NCBI GenBank assembly: GCA_963070105.1
Contig: OY718807.1
Coordinates: 1,989,001-2,053,000 of the forward strand
From: Litomosoides sigmodontis
Taxonomy: Eukaryota > Nematoda > Chromadorea > Rhabditida > Onchocercidae
DNA: 64,000 bases
Reading direction: 5' to 3'
Shown here: positions 12,341 to 23,262 of the stretch, piece after piece
Layout of the letters: each line of letters opens with the position of its first letter
Numbering within the stretch: the first letter of the stretch is position 1
The notes under the pieces: model-generated
What the model was told of the DNA's origin: nothing
The model's input: only the letters and a program-made list of their open reading frames with translations
Database searches by the model: none
Translations under genes and position numbers: made by a program

Positions 12341-15039
12341 AAAGTAAAGGAAATGGTAATAGTAATCGGTAATAAATAATGATTACGAATTACAGTGATC
12401 ATAAAAACAATGAAAGAAGTGTGGACTTTTGAATGACGTTGAAAAAATGAATTTATTCAAAACTCAAAGAATTTTTTTGGTTTTTTTCCAAAGTAATGTA
12501 TAAGTGTAATGAGTTTGTTATAATTTCTTTTCGTCGTAACAATGCGGTTACTGGAAAATTTCATCAATTATTGTATAATTAATAAATAACTATAACTTTA
12601 ATTATGTAAGCTGTGCTATATGTGTATGTTGGATAAGGAGAGAGAGGGAGGGAGAGAGAGAGAAAAGGGAAAAAAGAAAACGCTATTATATATGAATGTA
12701 ATTTTAGGGAATGACAAATTAACAAGTTATGGTGGATTCGTTAATTATTTTAAAACATTCACTTTTCTGTCAATTTCATTCCGCAATTAAAATGCAATTA
12801 ATTTCATTCCTTGCATATTTCGTATCAATTTGTCATCGCGTGTGCTAGAATTGCTTAGATTGTTTTAACTTTTATCAGACCGAAAATTAGCATTAAAGAG
12901 CCAGCTGGTGGCACTTCCAGCAATTCCATCCATCCATCTTTCGATGGTTCAATTTACATGACTACACTTTTCACCTCATTTCTTTCCCGTCTCATCTTGT
13001 CCCTCTTTTTTTTCGCTTAATTAGAATTTAGCAAATTGCTAATTTAACTTTCGAGCACACTGTCCAACGTTATCACATCAGTGATTATCCAGCATGCTAA
13101 GAGAAAGAGAAAAGCAAATTCTCATCGATAAATGGGAAAAATGAAATTTACGATCACTTTCTTTCTTCAACTGTGCAAGTGGAACATAGCACATTTACAT
13201 ATTCCTTTAGAAAGATTTAAATCTATCCTCTTCCTCCTTCCTCCTTCAGAATCCTTAATATCTTAATTCATCGGCGACAAACCGCGCTGTGAAGGTGAAG
13301 CTGAGGTAACGCGTAACTTTTCAACAATTTCAATAATCTCTGAATTAGCGGCATAGTTGTTGAGTGCACCTGTTTATTGTGGGAAAAGTGGTCAAGAAAA
13401 TTTGCTAATTAAGCGTTGCTCTTAAAAACTCCATTTTTTAACGCTACTAAAATTTCGTTTTTTTTTTATTTGTGAAAAAATTGAAATATTTCTAAACGTA
13501 CAGATGGAAGTCAAATGGGAAAATCTTTGAAGGAGGAAAAAAAAGCACATTTCACATGCAAAACAAAAGAATTTATGCTAATTGAATTCAGGTTTTTGAA
13601 TTTTTAAGACCCTAAAATGTTACATCACATGTTGTTGAGGTTATCAACTGAAACAGATGCGAAACGAAACATCTTTTAACCTCTGAGCAAGCAGAGTGGA
13701 AAGAAAGGAGAAGGTTGGGGAAAGAGGGAAAAGAGAGAAAGATAGACGGAGGAGAGGAGAGGCGTGAGGAATGAGTGAAATTCGAAATGGCAGCAAATTG
13801 TTGGATCAAATTTTAGCACATACTGTTAGCGTCCAAGCCGTATGAATCATTGTCATCCATTAGCTTTGACATTTTCCTCAATTTCTCATCCAAAAATGAA
13901 AATGAGAAATGTGGAAATTTTCGGCTAATTAAAAATTTGCAATTAGCCGTTCTCTTTTTGCTTTTTTGCTTAACAAATGGGGAAAAAAAGAGGAGAAAAA
14001 GAGTATGCTAAATCGAGGAGTTCGATTAAATTAGAAAAAGGCGAGAATATTGTGATACGAAATTCTATTAAACTCATTTATTCCGCCCTTTTTTTTTATT
14101 TCCAGGCACTTTGCTCAACAATTACGTGCAACTAAAGCATTCAATTCAATTTGCATTCTTCCAACATCTGTGCTAATTACCAAAAATTTCGAAATTTAAT
14201 TTTTGCTTACTTCAAATTTTAATTTTTTTTGCGATAAATGGCAGGAGAGCAATGGATTCGTTGAGGAAGAAGGAAAAACTTTTCGCGAATAACCTTTGCA
14301 GCACGATGTCGTATGCGATGAAATAAACACCGCAGCGAATGTCAAATTTTGAATCAAACTATGAAATGCAAACAATTCATTCATTTCTTTCGGTCAACAA
14401 AAAGTAATTTTTTTCTTTGAAAGAATTACTTTAAGCAAATTAATTGGATGAAATAGTTCATTAGAAATAAAAATTGCTATTGTTGAAGGTATTATATTAA
14501 TTGCTACGGTAGCCTTTTCAAAAAACGGTTCGTTCATCATCTTTGAAAATCCAAGTGAAATTAAATGATCAATGAGAGGTGGAAAATCACAACGAAGAAG
14601 CAAGCTAATGCAGCTAATGAATTCAAAGAGTCAATTATTTCAAATACTTTCCTTTAGCAATTTAGTAACATCTAAGTAAAATTAAAATTATTTCATTTCA
14701 TACAAAAAAAAAACAAACAAAAATTGAGCAAAAGAAAAGGAAAGCTTTCTATTCCAAAAGTATTTGCTCGTTTTTTTTCTCAATGAATTAAAGATAAAAA
14801 TTATTCGTGTAAATTGAATTTTACGTGCAAAATTTAACTTTACTAATTAATGCTCATTTACTTGATAATTTATATTGCAGAATTTTTTTTTTGTAAATTA
14901 AAAATTTCCAATTTTTTTTTGTTTTTTTTTTTTGTTTGGAAAAACATTTAGAGCATTGCGCTAGAGATGGTGCGCATGATAAGACAATTGATGTCTGGCG
15001 TGATATGCGATCGGTGTAGGAGAAATTATATTCCCTCCT

Positions 15040-15382
15040 ACTGCACCGGTGATCAAACATTAATGTCGTAAACAACAAACAAACAAACAAACAAACAACA
15101 AATCCTTCTTTCACCATTTCCCTAAAACCGAAAGTTGATTATCCGTGGCATTCCGGTAAAATGGAGGATGTATTTCTTGCATTAACGAATACGGTGTTTG
15201 CAGTAGGAGACTTATGTTGCGTCGTAGTGCAAGTGACAGAGAGAAACACTGCATCGATGATCAAAAATTAATGTTTTAAACAACAAACAAACAAACAGCG
15301 AGTGCTCCTTTCAATATTTTCCTAAAATCGGAAATTGACCGTCTGTAGCATTCCGGTAAAATGGATATCCGTTGCATTAACG
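15040..15382 (+). repeat. Diverged direct duplication of about 140 bp
   Basis: Segments 15040-15188 and 15247-15382 share the order ACTGCA, GATGATCAAA/GTGATCAAA, AAACAACAAACAAACAAAC, a CCTAAAA block, GCATTCCGGTAAAATGGA and GCATTAACGA. They differ by many substitutions and small gaps, so the duplication is old. It may be a remnant of an interspersed element. Confidence 0.8.
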
Positions 15383-16394
15383 ACTGGATAATGGATATTA
15401 TCAAAAAAAAATAGTCCTTAAAAAAAGACTGAACTGATCAAAAAAAAAAATTGATAGTCCTTATATTTTTTGAAAGAAAAAAAAAGACTGAACTAATCAC
15501 TCATTCCATTTCATTAATTTTTGTTGAAATTTTACTAAAAAATTCACGCAAACCTATATTACCCCACGCTATGTGTGAAATCATTTTAACTTATATGATA
15601 TAAGGCAGGAAGCGTAGTTACGTGAATGTACTTGCGTGAATTAATTAATTAGTTAATTAATGCAAAATTGATTTTACGTAAAGTAGAGAAGGAAGAGGAG
15701 TGCAAAGTGAGTGATCGCACTAACTACCATCTCATCTATCTTTCATGATGAAAGTTGGAAGTTAGCTTTGACTTATATAATACACCCATTACTTTCATAA
15801 TTTACCATCTAAATTTTATACTTAAAAATTAATCGCCTATTTCACACTCAGCCCTTGCATCCCAATTATGATTTATTCCTCTTTTCTTTTCCGTAACGAC
15901 TTTTGTTTTTTCATTGAAATGAAATAAAACCATTAATAAAATTTACAGTAATTTCTTGTGGATCTAGACGGAATACAAAACGACCAACCGTAACTCTTAT
16001 GTTTTTTTTCAGTGTTAAAAAGATAGCATATCGTAGCTATCGTTACGGTAAATATTAGCTGATAAATTAGTTTACTGTCAAAAATAACAAATTTTCAAAA
16101 TAAAATTCCTGTCGCAAATTTTTATCAGTAGCATTTAAATGGAAAACAACATATGGAAGCGTTTGCGTAGAAGTAAAACTTGTTTAGGTGAGAAATTAAT
16201 TAGCTGTTTTAAATTTAAATTACTTAAAATTGCTGCATTATATCAAAGACTATTTTATTTTCAAATAGTCAATACATCGAAAGATTTTTCGCGAAGGCTT
16301 CCCAAGAAGAATACATTGAGATGTTTTTAATTTCATTATTTATTGCAATAACCAATTAATAGTTAAGTTAAAATTAATTAACAATTGAAATTAA

Positions 16395-19300
16395 TTAAAT
16401 GAATCGTTTCAGTGCTTTTGTTGATTGTCGTCTATCGGTTGAATGATTTGGAATTGTGCCGGAATGCTTGTATAAACCATCAACGTTGAAATTTCTCCTA
16501 CTATCATCTGTTGGTGGACCGTTTCCGTTCATATCTGTTCCGGAATTAGCATGGATTGGATTAATGAAGATATTTGATGTGTGCTCGTTCGACCTCACAT
16601 CAGCAAATTTCCGCATTGTCATTTTTTTTTGCGGCAAAATTATTACTCCGTCATCTTTCCGCCGGTTGATTGGTGCCCGGTGCGCGGAAGGCGACTTCAG
16701 TCGATTTTGCAAACATTGTTTTCTTGACGTAATGTTATTAATTACGATAGATTTACGTGAACTTTGTTCTGAATTTAAACTACCTGTTGCATTTCTCAAT
16801 GATTTTCCCGAAGAAATAAACACATTTTTGAAACGATTAGTCCTATTATTGTCGACTTCGAACACGTAAGGATGTTGCGATGTGCTAAGACAGGTCTCTT
16901 TCTGGACTTTCACCGGATCCATTTTTAAAATGTCATCAATATTTTTTGTATTTTCATAAGTCGAACGATATAGTGACATTATAGCGGAACTCGTTCCAAC
17001 ATCTTCAAGTGCATAATTCACTTTCGACAATTGATTTTGATTTCTAGCGCTTCGGCTGTCACCTATAAAGCTTTCCAATACGTCAGCACACAGCCCATCG
17101 TTGTATTTCTCACTATCACATGAATTATTCCTGTTTTTCACAAATGCAACTTCATTGCAGTTATTTTCAGGATACGTGACGTACGACGAATTCGTCACCA
17201 ATTCTGAGTGTTTCATAGACGGCGCTGCAATGTTCTGCTTAAATGTTAGATTATCAAAATGCCTTTGATCTGTTTGACTAGGAAATGTATGCTTCTCCTT
17301 CGTTGATGAACACTTTCGTTGCAGTATCTTTTCAACGGAAACTTCTGATCCGTTTGATTTATCATCCGATCGCTGAGATCCTTGTGATAGTGTTTTACGT
17401 GAGGGATACCGTGTAGCACTTATATGTTTCCGTAACGTAGCGCTTTCGTCTTCGGCCAATTTCTCTTAAATTTTAGCTTGCTATTAGCTGAATAATTAAT
17501 TTTTGGTACAAATGGAATAGCAAATTTTAAATTTATAACAAATTGAGAGAAAAATTGAAAAATTGCTAATAATTTTCAACATATCAGACATGTTATGATT
17601 AAAATTAAAAAAAAAACAGCTCAAATTTCACTAAATTTATGAATTCAATTGCATTTGTTGTTTTAATTTTATAAGCGTTAAAAAAGCGGACAACTGCTAA
17701 ATGCTATTATGTCTCTATGTGTCTAATATTTGATTTTATTCCTTCTAAATTAAATGTTTTAATTACTTTGGTTGAAACTGGAAATTCTTTAGCAGCACAC
17801 AGCAGGAGGAATGGTTAATTATAGCACGTAAATGCCACTTACGGATTTCGAGATGTTTTTCGAATTCCGGATTCAATTCCTGCTTTACATCAGTATCGAT
17901 AATTCTGATACGGTTAATGTTTTGGCATATATCGCTTTTGTTTGAGCGCCTTTCCACTTCTCTACTATTTCCGCTTACAGTCAAATTTGTCATCAAATGT
18001 TTCTGTTGAGCGCAACGATTGCACACTTCTGGCGCTAATGTCTTCACTGACCATTGTTCCTCTTCCTCCATTTCTCTTGCAAATTTACGCTAAAATGTGA
18101 TCACGATAAGCGCAAACCGGAACTGCAAACAATTTTAATTTTAAATTTATTTCTCGAAAAATGGAGATTTTAAGTATTTCTAAACGGAAGATAGTACTGT
18201 TACTAAAGCTGCACAAAGGAAAAGCCTTAGTGATGAACACGGTATGTTTCAGGCTTAGCTGAAATTTTATCAAAGCCGAAAATTTCGCACAATTGACTAA
18301 AATAAAAGTAAAAAAAGGGAAAAGAAAAGATGGAAACTTCTGATGGAGGAATTCTATCCATTTCTTCATTCGCCAAAACTTCATCGCTATTTTCGCTCAA
18401 AAATTTTGATGAACCTTTGCGCCATCTGCAAAATTCATTCGTTGTGCCGCATGTTAGATGAAATTAATTACAAAATCTCTTTGATAAATGCTTGGAAAGG
18501 AAGCACTTCGACACTGTTTGATCTTAGCGTGCACATTTATAAATGAAAAATGCAACAAGCCTTTCGATTTTTTCGAAATTTTTCATCAAATCCATGCTGC
18601 TAAAACTACTGGACGAGTTCGACGTTAGCGACAAGTCCTCAGGTAATGAAATGAAATTTTCTGACGTTAAAGAAGATTTCGTTTGTTTGCTATCGCCAAG
18701 TTGCACAAGTTGTCGAATCTGGTCAAGTACCGGCAGTGATTCTGATCGTTTACCGCACTCATCCACTGATGGTCTACGAATTGAAAAAAAAAAGTAAATT
18801 ATTTGAAATGAATCAAAAATGTGAAATTGTTGAATTTGAAATGACCTCTTTACGTTTGGGGAAGATAGGAGAGAAGCAAATATGAATAAAAATTACACTA
18901 ACTGATTTCTGCACATCGGAAGTAATTCATTCGGAGTTATCATAGATTGAGTTGAAAGATATTGTGCACCAGAAATTAAGCCTAGAAATTACAAAATTTA
19001 TGCAAATTTTTCTTTAGTTAAGCACTTTTCATCCTTATAAAAACATATCAATGCACTCCATTTCTTCAATTCTTGTGTGCTTTTTATGAAATTTAAAAGC
19101 GAAATGATAATAATATTAATTATCAATAATAATAATAACAATAATGATAACAATAATAATTAATAATAATTAATAAATAATAATAATAGTGATAATAATA
19201 ATAAATAAGAAGCAGAATTATTACGAACATAATATACTGATAATAATACCAATGATAATTATCACTAATAATGGTCAAATAAGAGTGATAAAATAATAAT

Positions 19301-21214
19301 GATAATAACAATAATGGTAATGACAATGATAATGGTAATTGTGGAGGGAAATAGAGGACGATTACGATTACGTGAAATGGATGGTAATTTGCTGCGCAAC
19401 AAATCCAGTGCCACCAAGTTAACAATCATGAACCAACAGGGCGTTTTTAGCGCATTTGTCGCGACATCTTTTACCAGCGCTATTCGAATGCAACTTTTTA
19501 GCAAAAGTTTTAGCATATTCGGCTCCGACTGTCTTAGCTCTTCTTCGATTGATAAATTAAACAAACGCATATCGAATATCTTTTTTTTTGAAAAAAAAGA
19601 AAAAAACAATTTGGAAGTGAATTTTTGCTGAAATTTTGTTAATTTAAATGTTTAAATGTTCTCTATGCTTATTGGTTCAGATTTCTTTCCATGCATTAAA
19701 AGAAGGAAATCAATTTCGTATAATTCAAAGAATTTCAGAGAAAAAGGAAGCGCTTAAAATACTGATCACTTAGCGACTAAGTTAGTTGATTAAGCCGATC
19801 GACATCCAGTCAAATGAAATCCTTCACGTCATTATTTAATTTCTTAAATTTTCAAAAAAATTTTGTACTGACGAAAAAAGATTATTTTTAATATTTTTTC
19901 CAGTGATAGACAACATTTTTAATTTGTTCAACTTTAAAGTGATATGAAATGATAACCTTTTCAACTCGTTGCTGATCGGTAATACCTTTGAGGCGGTCTT
20001 TTATAGTTGCTAGGCGACCTTTCCGGACAATCAGTTGTTCAGGAATACACTTCGATATCGGATCGTTCCATCCTTGCGCAATCACTGGAGCTAAGCCACG
20101 TGCCATGGCTTTCATATTTCCATTCATATCTATTTTCACAATTACACCCTAAATTATTAATTGATTAATTAGCCGAGCAGTTACAATAGAAGTAATTAAC
20201 GATTTGTTATTATTGCTTACTGCATTGCTAATATCTTACATGGAAAGTTATTTCCACGTGAAGACATTGCAAGAGAGGGCACACCTGTCATTAAACTACC
20301 TTAATTAAATTAATAGAAAAATTTTGTGGATGATCGATCACTTAGGTAAATGAAATGGAAGAAAGAAATGAAACATCAAACATCGCCAATTTTATGTCTG
20401 ATATCATTGCTGCCTTTATCATCAGCATTGAAATGATTGAAGCCAATTGTGATACCATCATACTCATCACTACCACCATCAATTATCACTGTCGTCCTCC
20501 TAAACTGCAATTTCAACATTTACTTTGCTCATACTTGTTCAATCTGTCATTGAAAATGATAATAATTTGAAATGAAAAAAAAGCATTAAAAAATTTTCCA
20601 AAAATATTTCAAGTCATTTTCAATAATGCATGTAACTTTAAATAAGTAGGAGTGTTTTCAAACATTTGGAAAATATTTTTAACAAATTCGAGTTTTTACA
20701 AGTTATTGCAGTGCAAGAGAGCTGTTGGATTTCTGGCATTTTTCAATTAACATATTTTTTCTAAAAGTTTCATACAACTGAAACATAGCGGACAAGAAAT
20801 AGTTTATTGAAAATGCAAACGGAAATTAATTTATTACACTACTAGGAGTGAAGGTATTACCTCAAATATACCTTTACAAGAGGCCGGCATTTTTCCATCA
20901 GAATAATCTTACCCCATAGATTATCGTCTAAATCGCCTTTTTCAAGTTTTTCAAGAATTTCAATAGCATGTTCCTGAAATTTTTATCAATAAACCGGTTT
21001 TTGGACGATTTTGAAATTCTCTTTTGCATAATTTGATCTTTAAAAATAGGCTAACTCTTTCGAATTGCTCCACAGTATGCCACGGATTGGCGCTATTAGT
21101 AATGCTGCTGTTGGATGAAAGCGCTCCTAGTTCACTGATAGCATTTGCGCCACGACCTACACCACCAACCAGACAAGCTGCCTCCATTCGTGACATGCAA
21201 CATTCATTTTGCAT
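16395..21214 (-). CDS. Smad-like MH2-domain protein (Expansion-like), multi-exon
   Basis: Exons read on the minus strand: 21214-21056, 20973-20872, 20504-20382, 20148-19957, 19579-19372, 18981-18903, 18773-18557 and/or 18425-18338, 18089-17843, 17464-16395 (stop). Phases agree at every join except between the two exons near 18.3-18.8 kb, which seem to be alternatives. The product is about 755-826 residues. Residues about 40-265 form an MH2 domain: WGKIILMEK, VIIDGGSDEYDGITIGFN, IGDGVIVKIDMNG, APVIAQGWND, KIFDMRLF, IRIALVKD and TPCWFMIVNL match, in order, the Smad MH2 blocks (VTVDG, IGxGVxL, VFVQS, KVFD, RMSFVK, TPCWIE). No MH1 domain is visible, and a roughly 450-residue Ser/Asn-rich polar tail follows instead of a short SSxS end. 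This layout resembles the invertebrate protein Expansion rather than a receptor Smad. Family placement is firm; orthology and function are inference. The ATG at 21214 is the first plausible start, but further 5' exons cannot be excluded. Confidence 0.8.
18338..18773 (-). other. Two phase-equivalent exons, likely alternatively spliced
   Basis: Exon 18773-18557 (217 nt, starting PSVDECGKRSES, Ser-rich) and exon 18425-18338 (88 nt, WRKGSSKFLSENSDEV through RIPPSE) both enter in phase 2 and leave in phase 0. Either can follow the 79-nt exon 18981-18903 and precede exon 18089-17843 without a frame change. Joining both in one transcript would need a non-consensus GC donor at 18560. Alternative or mutually exclusive use is therefore the simplest reading. 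Confidence 0.5.
19372..20973 (-). other. Exons encoding the MH2 domain
   Basis: Four consecutive exons (20973-20872, 20504-20382, 20148-19957, 19579-19372) carry almost the whole MH2 fold. The first three start and end in phase 0; the last ends in phase 1 at a GTAATC donor. The join RVEK to IFDMRLF falls exactly at the MH2 'KVFD' block, and the join HKIGD to GVIVKID falls inside the 'IGxGVxL' block, so the domain itself confirms the splicing. The acceptor at 19580 is an A-rich run ending AAAAAG and is the weakest site in the model. Confidence 0.8.
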
Positions 21215-21274
21215 TTTCAAATTCCCTTTATCTCTTTCTCTCACTCGCTCACACTCTTTCTCACTTTTTCCTAC

Positions 21275-21277
21275 ACT
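21275..21277 (-). promoter_or_regulatory. Possible trans-splice acceptor of the MH2 gene
   Basis: On the minus strand the sequence ACTGTTTAG ends about 61 nt upstream of the ATG at 21214. This is a nematode-type acceptor with no matching upstream donor that I could identify. It could be a spliced-leader addition site, or the acceptor of a 5' exon not found here. Confidence 0.3.
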
Positions 21278-23216
21278 AAACAGTATAGTAAGAGTACGAT
21301 TAATCAATTAACTTCAACTTAAATCCAGAAGACTAATACAGGTGAATGAAGGAATGCGCGAAATAATTGACACTTTCGAATATCGCATTCGTTTAAATTT
21401 CAAATGATAAAATTTTCACATTTCACATGAAACGGTTAATTGCAGAGGGCAGGAAATGAGTGCAGTAATTGAGGATGTGGAAAAGATGCAAAAATGAACT
21501 GAGAGAGATGGTAGCGATGATTCATACCTGTAAATTGTTGTACTGTTTACAGGAAAGAGCTACCTGACGTAAGTTAGTAGCTTGAAGCAATCGAAATTGC
21601 ACTTGTCCGTTTAGTTGTTGATTGATGCAATAAATGAATAATAATATTTGAAAGAAAAAAAAAAGCGAAATGAAATGTCAAATTCATATTTTGATTGCAC
21701 TGAACAAATAATTTGTTGGTTTTTTTTAAAAAATAAAAAAAAACGAAAATCAAACTTTATTGTCTAGTTTTTTTTTTTAAATGAAATATTTCATCGTTCA
21801 ATGCATATTTTTTCTTATTATTTGCTTTAGCAAATACAAGAAAGCCAGAATTTTCTGCTCTTACACTTCGTTTTTCTCTCATTGAATTTAACTTTTTTTT
21901 TTCAAAAAATGAAAAAAAAAATTTTTGGGAAAATAGTATTTTTTCACTTCATAATTGTTAGCACTGCTTATACTAATTTAAATTAGAAACAAAATTCGGT
22001 GAAGTTTAATGTGGCAAAAAAGAACAAATTGAATTGAATAGCGAAAAAAAAAATATTATCGCATTCAATCTTCCAATGTTCATATTTTCACCTGGCAGCG
22101 AACACTGATAGTATTATTTTGTATTAAATTTCAAATTAGCACTTTCACTTTTTTTTTATAAAATTTGAGAATGTTGTCTGCATCGTTTGAGTTGTAGTCA
22201 TTGCATTGTAAGGAAGAAATTTGCAGCTTTACACAACCTATTTTAAATACATTTTGAAGTTAATGTTGTGCTGCCAACATTTTAATTTAACTGCTAATTA
22301 AATTTTACAACTTAATGGGCTTCAGTATGCAAATTTTGGGAATAGTCAAGATAAACGTCTAATAGTTTCAACTTGCATTGAATAAAATAAAAAGTTTCTT
22401 CAGAGAAAAAGCAGTTAGCATCATTATCCGTAATCAGAAGTTAAATAAAAAATTTTGCTAACATGACCTTTAATAAGGTAGATTAGTAGTACTCATTCCA
22501 AATTAATACATTTGCATTTTCAAAATTTTAAAATAAAAATTTTTACATTTGCAGTAGCACTCAGACAAATTTCACTCATCCAGCTAGCTTCACTCCCACT
22601 AATCCTTTCCAGTTCTTTTTGCGCAAAAATTATTCAGCCATAAATCTTCGTGAAATTCAAACTATTGCGATACTAAAATTTTTGATTATGTCAATGAATT
22701 TGATTTCATATTGAATTATTTCTTTTTTTTTGTTGATCCTCTTTTTATTTCCGATTAAAAATATCAAAATAATTGGTTAGAAAAGACATGAATAATGGAT
22801 AATGAAAAGTATTTGCTAAATTTTATTTCATTCAATAAATTACAAGCAAAAAAAAAGAATGCTGCAATTTTTTAGGCTCATAAGCTAATTAGTAATTTTT
22901 AATTAACTAACACAACAACAATTATTAACCAAAAACTGTAAATGATGTCATTCATATAATTAATGCTTATTTTTCATATTGTTAAAGCAACCGAAACACT
23001 GATTGCTTCAATTTCAATCGCTTCGGTCACTCTTTCCATTAAATTTGCACACGTCGAAAGCGTATTGCAACGATCAATTCAATTGTAAGCATTTAGTGCA
23101 AATTTGTCAGTTTAATTGTTAGCTAAGTGAGTAGCAATTAGCATATCACGAAGTGTTAGGGAAGTGAAAAGATTCAGCGAACTGTTGCCGTTGACCACGC
23201 CATACACGCGCGGTTA

Positions 23217-23262
23217 ATGAGCGAGTGATAATGAGCGAGTGATAATGAGCGAGTGATAATGA
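23217..23262 (+). repeat. 14-bp tandem repeat, three copies
   Basis: The unit ATGAGCGAGTGATA occurs three times exactly and then degenerates into ATGAGTAGTGATA. It lies in the GC-richer patch upstream of the MH2 gene. Confidence 0.9.

Larger units (their letters stand above)
1..16394. other. Gene-free repeat-rich region
   Basis: No ORF here shows family motifs, codon-like composition or chainable splice sites. The sequence is AT-rich with poly-A/poly-T runs, (GA)n and (CT)n purine-pyrimidine tracts roughly every 1-2 kb, CA repeats and the tandem arrays listed separately. It is either intergenic DNA or part of a long intron of a gene outside the window. Confidence 0.6.

Noticed and set aside
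14854..15117. 87-codon minus-strand ORF
   Set aside because: Its start lies in the (CAAA)n tract of the 15-kb duplication and the rest is Lys/Phe-rich low complexity.
16456..16869. 137-codon plus-strand ORF
   Set aside because: It is antisense to the long last exon of the MH2 gene, which is supported by splice phase and continuity.
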